Origin: Rubellimicrobium rubrum
GTDB lineage: Bacteria; Pseudomonadota; Alphaproteobacteria; Rhodobacterales; Rhodobacteraceae
Direction: 5' to 3'
Length of the DNA stretch: 64,000 bases
NCBI RefSeq assembly: GCF_006152115.1
Contig: NZ_VDFU01000016.1
Span: forward strand, 38,565 to 102,564
Within the stretch, counting starts at the first letter, position 1; the number at the start of each line of letters is the position of its first letter. The notes beneath the pieces were generated by a model. That model saw nothing but the letters and a program-made list of their open reading frames with translations. It did no database searches and had not been told where the DNA came from. The position numbers were made by a program, and so were the translations under genes. Positions 1-8,762 of this stretch are shown here, piece by piece.

Positions 1-2
1 TG

Positions 3-575
3 TCGGTTTGGTGGATGGGCGAAAGGGTGCGGGCCTATCAACTCGTGGCCCTCGCTGTCGCGGCCTCGGGCATCCTGGTGATCGCTCTCAATACGGACGG
101 CACCACCACGCCCCTGGGTCTTGGGCTCGTGCTCCTGGCGGCGCTGTCCTGGGCGGGTGGCAACCTCGTGGCCAAGGCGAGCCGGGCGCGCGATCTCCTG
201 CCCGTGGTGATCTGGGGAAGCCTGTTCTCCTTTCCGCCGCTGCTCGCGCTGTCGTTCGTCTTCGAGGGATGGCCTGCCATTCGCGCCGGGCTTGTGGCCG
301 CCGATGCCATGACCTGGGCCGCGGTGCTTTGGCAGACGGTGGCGAACTCTCTCTTTGGCTATGCCGCCTGGGGCTGGCTCCTGGCCCGCCACCCGGCGGC
401 GGCGATCACGCCCATGGCGCTCCTCGTGCCCGTCTTCGGCCTGGGCGCCTCGGCCTTGTGGCTGGGCGAGCCGCTGCCGGCCTGGAAGCTTGCGGCGGCC
501 GCGCTGGTGATCGGCGGACTTGCGGCGGGGGTGCTGGCGCCGCTGTGGCGGGCGCGCCGAACGGCGTCGGGTTGA
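3..575 (+). CDS. EamA/DMT-family permease, C-terminal part (cut by window start)
   Basis: This is the C-terminal half of a drug/metabolite transporter family (EamA) inner-membrane permease. The reading frame is open from the first bases of the window, so the true start lies outside. About five hydrophobic segments alternate with short polar loops. The end shows the usual EamA layout: a LGEPLPAWK loop, then a final glycine-rich helix and a basic tail (WRARR). Family members export amino acids or other small metabolites. The substrate cannot be read from sequence, and no partner gene is visible. Confidence 0.8.
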   Translation, partial: SVWWMGERVRAYQLVALAVAASGILVIALNTDGTTTPLGLGLVLLAALSWAGGNLVAKASRARDLLPVVIWGSLFSFPPLLALSFVFEGWPAIRAGLVAADAMTWAAVLWQTVANSLFGYAAWGWLLARHPAAAITPMALLVPVFGLGASALWLGEPLPAWKLAAAALVIGGLAAGVLAPLWRARRTASG

Positions 576-942
576 GGGCCTGTGCCCGGGTCTGGCCTGG
601 GGCACCCGGCGATTTGGGGGACGAACGCTGACACAACGCTGTTTCCATTCAGTCGGGAGGCGAGGCAGAACCAGCCCTCCAAAGGATGCGATGGATCGCC
701 GACCTCGTCCTCTCGCGGCTGGGAGGCTTCGCCAGTCGTCCCAAAGCCTGAAGTTGTTCACTGATCGGCTGCTAGCCGTCATGAACGTCCGGGGGCTCGA
801 TGCTCATGATAGACAGGACCGAGCGGCTTGCCAAAAACTTCGGCGACTTGGTGGCCTAGATCGCGGGCCGATCGCCGCCACGCGAGGCTGGGGGGACGGC
901 GCGGCACTTCTTCCTCTGGCCGCGGCAGGAGCTTGCGCCGCG
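576..942. other. Gene-free gap between convergent genes
   Basis: Sits between the end of the EamA permease and the end of the minus-strand ABC ATPase, so no promoter is expected. The GC-rich segment just after the permease stop could fold. The only protein-like trace is a short IS5-transposase-like peptide at 806-859, listed separately. Nothing else was recognised. Confidence 0.5.
806..859 (+). pseudogene. Possible remnant of an IS5-family transposase C-terminus
   Basis: The plus-strand frame reads IDRTERLAKNFGDLVA and then a TAG stop. It resembles the conserved RRLAKDFEATIA-like segment near the end of many IS5-family transposases, and the stop falls where the family normally has a serine. 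Nothing recognisable precedes or follows it, and no inverted repeats were found. It is at best a tiny decayed fragment, and the match is short enough to be chance. Confidence 0.25.
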
Positions 943-2028
943 TCAGGGGCGGCCCGGACCGACGAGTCGCTGCCCGTCGGGGCCGAAGCGGTGCAGGTAC
1001 GCTTCGTCGAAACCCAGGCGCAGGATGTCCCCCAACGCCACCCCCGGCTGCCCCGGCAGGATGGCGAACACTCGCCGGGGGGTGTCGCCCGACGTTCCGG
1101 CTAACTCGCCATGCACCACCGTCTCGGTGCCAAGCGCCTCGATTAGGGCGATGCGAAGATCGAAGCCCGGCTCGTTCCCTTGGGCGAGGCGGAGGTGCTG
1201 CGGACGCAGGCCGATGGTCACCTCGCTCCCCTCGGGAACCCCGGCCATTGGCACGCGCCGGCCACCGGGCAGGGCAGCCGTCCCCCCTTCGGCCCGTGTG
1301 GGAAACAGGTTCATCGACGGGGCGCCGATGAAGCCCGCAACGAACAGGTTGGCTGGCCGGTTGAAGAGGTCGAGCGGACGCGCCACCTGCTCCACCCGCC
1401 CTGCACGCAGCACCACGATGCGCGAGGCGAGCGTCATCGCTTCGATCTGGTCGTGGGTCACGTAGATCATTGTGGTCCCGAGGCGGGCGTGCAGGGCGGC
1501 CAGCTCGGCCCGCATGGACACCCGCAACTCCGCGTCGAGGTTCGACAGCGGCTCGTCCAGCAGGAAGGCCGTGGGGTTGCGGACGATGGCGCGCCCGATG
1601 GCCACCCGTTGCCGCTGACCGCCCGAAAGCTGGGTCGGGCGCCGGTCGAGAAGGGGCTCGATGTTCAGCATCCGTGCAGCCTCGGCCACCCGGCCCGTGA
1701 CCTCGGCCTTGGCCATCCGGGTGTTCTCGAGCCCGAAGGACAGGTTCTGGCGCACGGTCATGTGGGGGTAGAGCGCGTAGGACTGGAACACCATCGCCAG
1801 GCCCCGGTCGGCTGCCGAGACGCGCGTCACGTCGCGCCCGTCGATCTCAATGGCGCCCGCGCTTGGTTGGTCCAGGCCGGAGATGAGCCGCAGGAGCGTG
1901 GACTTGCCGCAGCCGGACGGCCCAACGAAGACCACGAGCTCGCCCGTCTCGATGTCGAGGTCCACGCCGTGGATGACGCTCACGCCGCCAAAGCTCTTGG
2001 TGACGCCCTTCAGCGCGATCTGGCTCAT
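943..2028 (-). CDS. Sugar ABC transporter ATP-binding protein (MalK/UgpC type)
   Basis: This 361-residue ATPase energises the importer formed with the two permeases and binding protein directly upstream. The sequence shows Walker [10 protein letters not shown] (36-44), signature LSGGQ (134-138), Walker B FLLDEP (155-160), an H-loop region (TMIYVTHDQ) and a C-terminal TOBE-like regulatory domain. An in-frame upstream extension exists, but ATG at 2028 is chosen because an AGGGG Shine-Dalgarno-like sequence precedes it and it lies 10 bases after the previous stop. It is the last gene of the minus-strand locus that starts with GH105 and KduI. A pectic or uronate oligosaccharide is therefore the likely cargo (inference). 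Confidence 0.92.
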   Translation of the reverse strand: MSQIALKGVTKSFGGVSVIHGVDLDIETGELVVFVGPSGCGKSTLLRLISGLDQPSAGAIEIDGRDVTRVSAADRGLAMVFQSYALYPHMTVRQNLSFGLENTRMAKAEVTGRVAEAARMLNIEPLLDRRPTQLSGGQRQRVAIGRAIVRNPTAFLLDEPLSNLDAELRVSMRAELAALHARLGTTMIYVTHDQIEAMTLASRIVVLRAGRVEQVARPLDLFNRPANLFVAGFIGAPSMNLFPTRAEGGTAALPGGRRVPMAGVPEGSEVTIGLRPQHLRLAQGNEPGFDLRIALIEALGTETVVHGELAGTSGDTPRRVFAILPGQPGVALGDILRLGFDEAYLHRFGPDGQRLVGPGRP

Positions 2029-2038
2029 GCGAGGCCCC

Positions 2039-3094
2039 TTACTTGATGCCCGCCCCGGCAATGCCGGCGGTGATGAAGCGCTGGAGGAACACGAAGATCA
2101 GGACCACCGGGATCATCGTCACCACCGTCATGGCCAGGATGTAGTGCCACTGGACGTTCAGCTCGCCCGCATAGGTGTTGAGCCCGACCTGCAGGGTGTA
2201 CAGTTCGCGCCGCGACAGCACGATCAGCGGCCACAGGAAGTCGTTCCAGCGCCAGACGACCGAGAAGATGGCCAGCACTGCCAGCGCCGGCGCGGTGAGC
2301 GGCAGCACGATGCGCCAGTAGATCTGCCACTCCGAGGCGTGGTCCATTCGCGCGGCCTCCAGCAGCTCGTCGGGAATGGTGAGCATGTACTGGCGCAGCA
2401 GGAACACGCCCGTGGGCGTGGCCACCGTGGGCAGGATCACCCCCCAGAGCGAGTCGAGAAGCCCCGTCGCGTTCACCACAGCATAGAGCGGCACGAGGAT
2501 GACCGACAGCGGGACCATGAGCGTCGCCACGATCAGCAGCATGACCGCGTTGCGGCCCCGGAAGTCGTATTTGGACAGCGCAAAGGCCGCCATGCTGTTG
2601 GTCAGGAGCGTGATGGCCGTCGCCACGGCCGTCACGAAGACCGAGTTCCAGAGGAACCGCAGGAAGTTGTTGGCGACGAGCGGGGCCACGTAGTTCTCGG
2701 TCGCGAAGCCGACCTCGCGCACGGGCTCGCGGTCGGCGATGTTGACGTTGATCCGCTCCTCGGGGTTCGCAGGGTCCACCATCTGGCTGTTGGTGCCGAT
2801 GCGCCGGATCTCGGCCAGGACGACCTCGGTCCCGTCCTCGCGCGTGACCGTGTAGAGGGGCAGGGGCTCGTCGTGGCCCTCCACTTGGGCGGTCTGCTGG
2901 ACATAAGGAAGAAGCGTGGGCGGGAACTCGGCCAGTTGCGCGGGGCCCTTGAAGGACGAGGCCACGAGCCAGAGCGCCGGGCCGAACATCAGCACCACGC
3001 CCGCGGCGAGCCAGGCCCAGGTCACCACATCGGTCCAGTGCCAGCGCCGCCCCTGGCCCCGGCGGCGGGTGAGGAAACTGGTCACGGCGCTCAT
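2039..3094 (-). CDS. Sugar ABC transporter permease (MalG type)
   Basis: Inner-membrane subunit of 351 residues. One N-terminal transmembrane helix (about 27-47) is followed by a periplasmic insertion of about 85 residues with many acidic positions. The MetI-type permease core comes next. The coupling motif [20 protein letters not shown] near residue 247 contacts the ATPase. The start overlaps the stop of the upstream permease by four bases (ATGA), so the two are translationally coupled. The periplasmic insertion is longer than in many MalG-type subunits and may contact the binding protein. Confidence 0.9.
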   Translation of the reverse strand: MSAVTSFLTRRRGQGRRWHWTDVVTWAWLAAGVVLMFGPALWLVASSFKGPAQLAEFPPTLLPYVQQTAQVEGHDEPLPLYTVTREDGTEVVLAEIRRIGTNSQMVDPANPEERINVNIADREPVREVGFATENYVAPLVANNFLRFLWNSVFVTAVATAITLLTNSMAAFALSKYDFRGRNAVMLLIVATLMVPLSVILVPLYAVVNATGLLDSLWGVILPTVATPTGVFLLRQYMLTIPDELLEAARMDHASEWQIYWRIVLPLTAPALAVLAIFSVVWRWNDFLWPLIVLSRRELYTLQVGLNTYAGELNVQWHYILAMTVVTMIPVVLIFVFLQRFITAGIAGAGIK

Positions 3095-4098
3095 CGCTGC
3101 CCCCCCGCCGAGCTACGGCTCAGGCGCAGTTGCACGAGCGTCAGGACCACGAGGACCCCGGCCATCAGCATGGAGGCCGCCGCCGCCAGCCCCGGGTTCC
3201 GCAGGAGCGAGGCGAAGCCCACCTCGTAGATGTACTGGGTCAGGAACAGCGTGGAGGTGCCGGGGCCACCCCCGGTCAGCACATAGGCCTCGTCGAAGAT
3301 CTGCACGCCCCGGATCAGCGCCAGCACCAGCACGACCGCGAGGTTGGGGCCGAGGAGCGGCAGGGTGATGCGCCGGAACACGCGGGCCGGGGGCGTGCCG
3401 TCCATCTCGGCGGCTTCGTAAAGGTCGCGGGGGATCGCCTGGAGCCCGGCCAGCAGGATCAGGGTATAGAAGCCCATATGCGCCCAAGTCGAGACGCCGA
3501 CCGCCGCCGCGAAGGCAGTGACCCGGTCGTTCAGCCAGACCTGCGGCTCCAGCCCGAGATTGACCACCAACAGGTTGAGGAGCCCCTCGCGCTGGAGAAT
3601 CCAGCGCCAGATCAGGCCCACGACGACCGGCGACAGGAGGACCGGAAAGAAGAACACCGCCCGGAAGAAGCCCCGCCCCTTGATCTCGCGGTTGAGGATG
3701 AGCGCCGTCACCAGCGACACGGCGACCATGAGCGAGACTTGGAACAGGACGAACAGCCCCGTGTTCCGCGCCGCCGTCCAGAACTGGTCCTCCCGGCAGG
3801 TGAGCGGACGCGAGTAGTCCTGGCATTCCAGCAGCCGGGCGTACTGCTCTCCGCCCACATAGGGCCGCTGGGCCAGAAGGATCTCGGTGCCGCCCGTCAT
3901 GGAGTAGGCCAGGTTCAACACGATCGGGATCAGGACGAAGACCCCGAAGATCAGGAGGTTCGGCAGAAGGAAGAAGGCCGCCATGCCTCCGATGCCGGTC
4001 CACCGCTGCCAGGCGCGCAGCAGTGGATCGACCGCCCTCGCCAGGAGGACGAGGGGCGCCGTGACGAGGACGCCCGCCCAGTGGCCAAGGGAGGTCAT
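3091..4098 (-). CDS. Sugar ABC transporter permease (MalF type)
   Basis: A 335-residue inner-membrane protein with about six helices after a basic, tryptophan-rich N-terminus. It pairs with the MalG-type subunit that follows. The EAA-type loop EAAEMDGTPPARVFRRITLP identifies a carbohydrate-uptake permease. A periplasmic loop near residues 72-108 (GTEILLAQRPYVGGEQYARL) carries two cysteines. It lies 10 bases after the binding-protein gene and overlaps the next gene by ATGA. Confidence 0.9.
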   Translation of the reverse strand: MTSLGHWAGVLVTAPLVLLARAVDPLLRAWQRWTGIGGMAAFFLLPNLLIFGVFVLIPIVLNLAYSMTGGTEILLAQRPYVGGEQYARLLECQDYSRPLTCREDQFWTAARNTGLFVLFQVSLMVAVSLVTALILNREIKGRGFFRAVFFFPVLLSPVVVGLIWRWILQREGLLNLLVVNLGLEPQVWLNDRVTAFAAAVGVSTWAHMGFYTLILLAGLQAIPRDLYEAAEMDGTPPARVFRRITLPLLGPNLAVVLVLALIRGVQIFDEAYVLTGGGPGTSTLFLTQYIYEVGFASLLRNPGLAAAASMLMAGVLVVLTLVQLRLSRSSAGGQR

Positions 4099-4108
4099 GG
4101 CGCCCCGG

Positions 4109-5377
4109 TCACTGCTGCTGGGCCGCGGCGACCTGGTCTGCGATGTCCTGATCCATCAGGGGCCGCGCCTCCTCCAGGGTCAGCTCGCCCGCCATGACTT
4201 GGCTGATCCGGGTGACGAGCGCGCCGTAATAGGCGTTGGCCCAGCGCCAGGCTGGCAGGGCGTCCGACGCGGGCAGCGTCTCGGTCGAGGCCTGCACGAA
4301 CTTCTCCAGCGCGGGCTGGACGTTGGGGTCCTCGGACTGAAACTGAAGGCCGCCCGCCGCGACGACGCCCGCATGGGCGGGCAGGAACAGGGTACGCTCC
4401 GAAAACTCGCGGACCACGGGTTCGGAGGCGAGGTATTCCATCACCTTGGCGACCTCCTCGGGGTTCTGGGTGTACTTGATCGCTACCAGCGCCGCGCCGC
4501 CCGCAAGGCCCGAACAGCCCGCATCGCCGCAGGGCGTGCCCACGGCGACCCAGTCGAAGGCGTCGCCGATCTTGGTGCTCAGGTTCGCGACCTGCCAGCT
4601 CCCTGAGTAGTAGAAGGGGATCTGCGCGTTGATGAAGTCGTCGGCGGCGGCGCGGTAGGTGGTGCCCGCGGCCGAGACCCAGACCTCGGGCAGCATCAGC
4701 CCCTGAGACGTCCAGTCCACGAGCTTGCCCGCAAAGGCCATGGTGCCGTCGTCGATGGGGGCCGGGTTGCCGTCCTCGCCGATATAGTTGGCGCCATAGG
4801 ACACGGCGGGGCCCGAAATGCGGTGGCCCGAGCGGTCGACGGCGAAGGCCGCCGGAAGCTGCTGGCTGTCCATGACCTGACGGCTGGCCTCGATCCAGTC
4901 GTCCCAGGTCGCGCCCTCGCCGGGGATCGCCACGCCGGCCTGCTCGAAGAGCGTGGCGTTAGCGAAGCCGCCCGTCAGCGTGAGCTGGGTCAGGAAGCCG
5001 GGGATCGCGTCCGACCCTTCCTCGCGCATCCAGTCGAGGCGGTCGCCGAAGTTCGTTTCCCAATAGGCCGGGTCCGACAGGTAGGGCCGCAGGTCGAGCC
5101 AGTGCTGGGCCTGCTCCTTGAGATTGGTGACCCGCGCGATGTCGGGGCCCTGGCCGCTCGCCAGTTGGATCGGCAACTGCTCCTGGATCACCTGATAGGC
5201 GACGTTGTCGAGGATGACGTCGATCTCGGGGTTCTCGGCCTCGAAGCGCGACAGGAGGTCCTGGATGACCTCGCCCTCCACGCCGTCCGAATACCACATG
5301 ATCCGCACCTCTCCTGCGAAGGCGGGCGCGGCGGCGAGCGCCAGCGCGATGGCGGCCGTGGCGGTCCTGATGGTCAT
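4109..5377 (-). CDS. Extracellular sugar-binding protein of ABC transporter
   Basis: Periplasmic binding protein of 422 residues, solute-binding family 1. The signal peptide runs from MTIRTATAAIAL to an AFA|G cleavage site near residue 21. The mature part starts EVRIMWYSDGVEGEVIQDLLSRFE, the usual first strand and helix of this fold. ATG 5377 is chosen because a perfect AGGGAGGA Shine-Dalgarno sits 7 bases before it and the signal peptide starts there; a longer upstream extension has no such support. It follows the 839-residue gene by only 23 bases. With KduI and GH105 in the same operon, its ligand is probably an unsaturated uronate-containing oligosaccharide (inference). Confidence 0.92.
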   Translation of the reverse strand: MTIRTATAAIALALAAAPAFAGEVRIMWYSDGVEGEVIQDLLSRFEAENPEIDVILDNVAYQVIQEQLPIQLASGQGPDIARVTNLKEQAQHWLDLRPYLSDPAYWETNFGDRLDWMREEGSDAIPGFLTQLTLTGGFANATLFEQAGVAIPGEGATWDDWIEASRQVMDSQQLPAAFAVDRSGHRISGPAVSYGANYIGEDGNPAPIDDGTMAFAGKLVDWTSQGLMLPEVWVSAAGTTYRAAADDFINAQIPFYYSGSWQVANLSTKIGDAFDWVAVGTPCGDAGCSGLAGGAALVAIKYTQNPEEVAKVMEYLASEPVVREFSERTLFLPAHAGVVAAGGLQFQSEDPNVQPALEKFVQASTETLPASDALPAWRWANAYYGALVTRISQVMAGELTLEEARPLMDQDIADQVAAAQQQ

Positions 5378-5400
5378 GGTCGTTCCTCCCTGTGGTCTTG

Positions 5401-7920
5401 TCAGCCCGCGGTCGTTGCCGCGCGCCCTTGATCCCTCGCGGCGCCGTCGGCCCCCACGGGTAAGATGTTCCGCGACCCCTGCACCGTCCAGTCGGCCGGA
5501 TCGAGACGGCGCCCCTCGGCTTCCACCGTCCCATCCGCCAGAAAGCGGACGGGGCCGTAGTCCGGATCCTCCACGGTAATGTCGCCATCCGTGCCTGAAG
5601 GGGTGATCCGGGCGAAGCGGGTTGCGAACGCCTCGGCTGCGCCATGGAGCCGTTCGGAGCCCAGGCGGAGGAGCCACCAGCCGGACCTCCCCGCGAGCCG
5701 CAATTCGCACCTCGCGCTGGGGCCTTCGGTCACGCCAGACAGTGCCCCGGAGGCCCGGAGCATCAGCCGTCCATGACCGGCCGAGGCCCAGGCCGTGTCG
5801 CCCGTCGCCTCGGCACGGTCGAAGGCCGCCGCGGGAAAGAAGGCGTGCGTGAAGTCGGGCTGCGGCGGCACGCCATCGAAAACCACGAGCGCAAGGTCCC
5901 GGTACTGCTGCACGCGCGGCACCGAGGCCGAGCCGCCCCAGTAGGAGGGCCGTCCGTAGCCGGAATGAATCACCTCGCCCGGGTGGTTGATCCAGACCTG
6001 GGCGTCGGGGTCAGTGCCCAGGCGCGCATGGACCAGCGTTTCCTGATAGCCCCATTCCCCCCAGCGGTAGGCGGCGATGGAGCCCATCGCGTGATCGCGA
6101 GTCTTGTGGTGATACAGCTTGGCGATCCGGTCCTGGCCTTGCGCGAAGGTCCACTCCTGCGCGTCGCCCCCGTCCCAGATTGCGCGCGATGCGAGGTCGG
6201 GCAACTCCAGCCCATGATCCCGCAGGCAGAGCGCCAGTTGCGGCGTGGCGTGGAACCGCGAGCCATAGCTTCCGGTGCCCCAGAGCATCCGCCCGATGGC
6301 CGACAGCTCCAGCGTGCGCGAGGCACGGAGAGTGTGCTCGTAGCTGCGTCCCTGCGCGCCGGTCAGCACGCCGCGATGGGCGGAATTGGCGACGATCTCG
6401 ACCAGCCGGGCGATCCCGCGTCCCGCACGCTCCCGGATATCAGCGTCAGGCGACAGGGCGTAAAGGGCTGTGAGCCCCTTGAGGTCGATGGGGAAGTACG
6501 GCGCGGAGTTGAATTCCGCCATCTCCCAAGCCTCGAAGTGGTCGAGCCAGGCCCGCAGCCGCTCCGCCCCGACGGCGGACTGCTCGGAGCCTTTGCGGCC
6601 CGAGCGGGTGAAGGTCGCGTCGGGCAGGAGGTGCCCGCCCAGATGCGCCGCCGTGTGGAAGAGGAGGGCGTGGTTCTCGGAGAAGTACCACTGCACGTCG
6701 TCGCCGGGCTCGTCCATCCAGTAGCGGTAGCCGAGGATCGTCTGGTCGGTCCGGGCGCAGAGGTCGTCCCCGAGGAGGTTCGCGAAGCGCATCCGGCACC
6801 ACAGGAGCGGCACGAGGGCGAAGTCGGCGCAGTCCCAGCAGTCGTCGATGCGGGGCAGGGAGGCCTCGATCATGGCCCGCGTCTCGGGCCCGCCATCGGC
6901 CAGCGCGAGGCGGGCGATGGCGCGCACGGTGTCGGCCTCTCCGCCCGAGGCCACGGCTTGCAGGGTTTCCTGCGTCCGCTCGGCCAGCGTCGCGGGCACG
7001 GGGCCTTGCGGGTGGGAAATCTCCGTTCCGAACACGCGAGAGGCGGCAAAGCCGGGCACGGCCAACGTCACGTCGAAATGGCGGAAGTCGGCGGGCAGGT
7101 TCTCGGCCTGTCCGACCTCTAGCCGGTCGGCCCCGGCGGGCAGCGTCACCTGGATCGGCGGGAAGGGGTCGTGGGACATGAAGTCCCCCTCGACCCGGAT
7201 GGTGGCCTGCGTGTCCACAGGCAGGGGCCGGGGCAGCACCAGTGCCACCGGGCCGCCGTCATGCGAGACGCGGGGGAAGTGCATGGCCTCTAGCGCGGCC
7301 TCCACGGCAGCGGCGTGGTCCGGGTCGCCCTCGATCCGGATGCCGGCTTGCGCGGGCGGACCTTCGAGCCAGTCGAGTTGCGCGTAGAACCGGGTGTCCC
7401 GCTCCGCGAGGTCATCGAGGAACAACTCCACGAGGCTCTCGCCCTCGGGCAAGTCCACCTCGACCTCGGTCATGGTTTCGAAGTTGCGCTTGTACTCGGC
7501 GGTCCAGAGGACCTCGGTGCCGTTGACGCGCAGGATCGAGCCGCCGCAGGTGGCGAGCCGCAGCCGGGCGCGGCCGGCGCTGTCGCACAGGATCACCGCC
7601 TCGGCCCGCGCGGCAAGGCGCGTGGGGCGGAACCAGAAGCCCGACAGATCCAGCCGGGGCGAGCCGAAGCCCAGGATTGTCCGCATATCGCCCGGGGTGG
7701 CCCGCTCATCCGGACGGCGGCCTCGGAAACGGTCGGCGAAGTCGGTGCGGCAGGGGTATTCGTGGGGGATGAAGTTCTTCTCCTTGGTCAGGAAGAAGAA
7801 CGGGTCCATCTCGCCCTTCATGGGCCGGGGCGGGACGTCGAACCGCTCCTCGGCGATGGGCGACACGCGCCAGGCGGTCAGCGGCTGGCCGGGGGCGAGG
7901 GGCTTCAGGTGGCGGCTCAT
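5401..7920 (-). CDS. Uncharacterised 839-residue protein of an uronate/pectin locus
   Basis: I do not recognise a named family. The N-terminal 350 residues look beta-rich, like a stack of sandwich domains (for example LRLATCGGSILRVNGTEVLW). The middle, about 380-640, looks like an alpha/alpha toroid. It contains an ENHALLFHTAAHLGG segment, then EMAEFNSAPYFPIDLKGLTA, a layout seen in glycan-active toroid enzymes. The C-terminus is beta-rich again and there is no signal peptide, so the protein is likely cytoplasmic. It overlaps kduI upstream by ATGA and precedes the sugar-binding protein by 23 bases. A cytoplasmic glycoside hydrolase or lyase acting on imported oligosaccharides is the best guess. 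Confidence 0.75.
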   Translation of the reverse strand: MSRHLKPLAPGQPLTAWRVSPIAEERFDVPPRPMKGEMDPFFFLTKEKNFIPHEYPCRTDFADRFRGRRPDERATPGDMRTILGFGSPRLDLSGFWFRPTRLAARAEAVILCDSAGRARLRLATCGGSILRVNGTEVLWTAEYKRNFETMTEVEVDLPEGESLVELFLDDLAERDTRFYAQLDWLEGPPAQAGIRIEGDPDHAAAVEAALEAMHFPRVSHDGGPVALVLPRPLPVDTQATIRVEGDFMSHDPFPPIQVTLPAGADRLEVGQAENLPADFRHFDVTLAVPGFAASRVFGTEISHPQGPVPATLAERTQETLQAVASGGEADTVRAIARLALADGGPETRAMIEASLPRIDDCWDCADFALVPLLWCRMRFANLLGDDLCARTDQTILGYRYWMDEPGDDVQWYFSENHALLFHTAAHLGGHLLPDATFTRSGRKGSEQSAVGAERLRAWLDHFEAWEMAEFNSAPYFPIDLKGLTALYALSPDADIRERAGRGIARLVEIVANSAHRGVLTGAQGRSYEHTLRASRTLELSAIGRMLWGTGSYGSRFHATPQLALCLRDHGLELPDLASRAIWDGGDAQEWTFAQGQDRIAKLYHHKTRDHAMGSIAAYRWGEWGYQETLVHARLGTDPDAQVWINHPGEVIHSGYGRPSYWGGSASVPRVQQYRDLALVVFDGVPPQPDFTHAFFPAAAFDRAEATGDTAWASAGHGRLMLRASGALSGVTEGPSARCELRLAGRSGWWLLRLGSERLHGAAEAFATRFARITPSGTDGDITVEDPDYGPVRFLADGTVEAEGRRLDPADWTVQGSRNILPVGADGAARDQGRAATTAG

Positions 7921-8762
7921 CGCAGGTCCCTCACCGGGACGGGGGAGAAGTCCTGATACACCTGGTTCTCGCCCGTCATGCCCCAGACAAAGGCATAGGG
8001 GCCGGTGCCGGCCCCCATATGGATCGACCATGCGGGGGAGAGTACCGCGTCCCCGCCCGCCACCACGAGATGCCGCGTTTCCTGGGGTTGGCCCATGAAG
8101 TGCATGACCCGGTCGTCCTCGGACATGCCGAAATACAAGTAGGCCTCCATCCGCCGCACATGGGTGTGGGGCGGCATGGTGTTCCAGATGCTGCCCGGCG
8201 CGGGGTCGGTGATCCCCATGAGGAGGAGACAGGACGGCATGACCTCCGGATGGATGTACATGCGCAGCGTGCGCTTATTGGACTTGGCCTCGTCGCCCAT
8301 GCTGACGGCCTTGGACTGGGCTTGCGTCACGAGGCGGTGGGGCAGGTCCGCCCCGGCCGGGACGGAGTTCAGGTAGAACAGCGCCGGGTTCCCTGCGTCG
8401 TCCGAGGCGAGCGTCACCTCCTGCGCGCCGCGTCCGACATAGAGGACGTCGCGCGGCCCCAAGGGGAACGCCTGCCCGTCCAGCGTGACTGTCCCGGCGC
8501 CGGTGCCGAGGTTGGCGATCCCGCCCTCGCGCGCCTGGAACAGCGTGGCGGTTCCGACCTCCGCGCCGTCGCCGATTTCGATGGACGCGTCCGTGGGCAC
8601 GATGCCGCCCAGCACCATCCGGTCCACATGGGTGTAGGCCATCCGCGCTTCGCCGGGGGCGAAGATCCCGGGGATCAGGAACTCGGAGCGCAGCTCCTCC
8701 GTACCCATGCGGCCCAGTTGCGCGGGCGAGGCGCCGTAGCGCGTGGTCCAGGTGACGGTCAT
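7917..8762 (-). CDS. kduI: 5-dehydro-4-deoxy-D-glucuronate isomerase
   Basis: KduI converts 5-dehydro-4-deoxy-D-glucuronate, released from unsaturated uronate ends, to the 2,5-diketo form that KduD then reduces. The 281-residue length fits the family (about 278). The start TRYGASPAQLGRMGTEELR and the metal-site segment MPPHTHVRRMEAYLYF (two His and a Glu), with a further His near WSIHMGAGT, match the cupin-type zinc site. The gene overlaps GH105 upstream and the 839-residue gene downstream by ATGA, so all three are co-translated. No kduD is present in the window, so the next step must be encoded elsewhere. Confidence 0.95.
   Translation of the reverse strand: MTVTWTTRYGASPAQLGRMGTEELRSEFLIPGIFAPGEARMAYTHVDRMVLGGIVPTDASIEIGDGAEVGTATLFQAREGGIANLGTGAGTVTLDGQAFPLGPRDVLYVGRGAQEVTLASDDAGNPALFYLNSVPAGADLPHRLVTQAQSKAVSMGDEAKSNKRTLRMYIHPEVMPSCLLLMGITDPAPGSIWNTMPPHTHVRRMEAYLYFGMSEDDRVMHFMGQPQETRHLVVAGGDAVLSPAWSIHMGAGTGPYAFVWGMTGENQVYQDFSPVPVRDLR

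Noticed and set aside
8..631. Long open frames on other strands or frames across most real genes.
   Set aside because: They are rich in Arg, Gly, Ala and Pro with no domain signatures, as expected of shadow frames in high-GC DNA.
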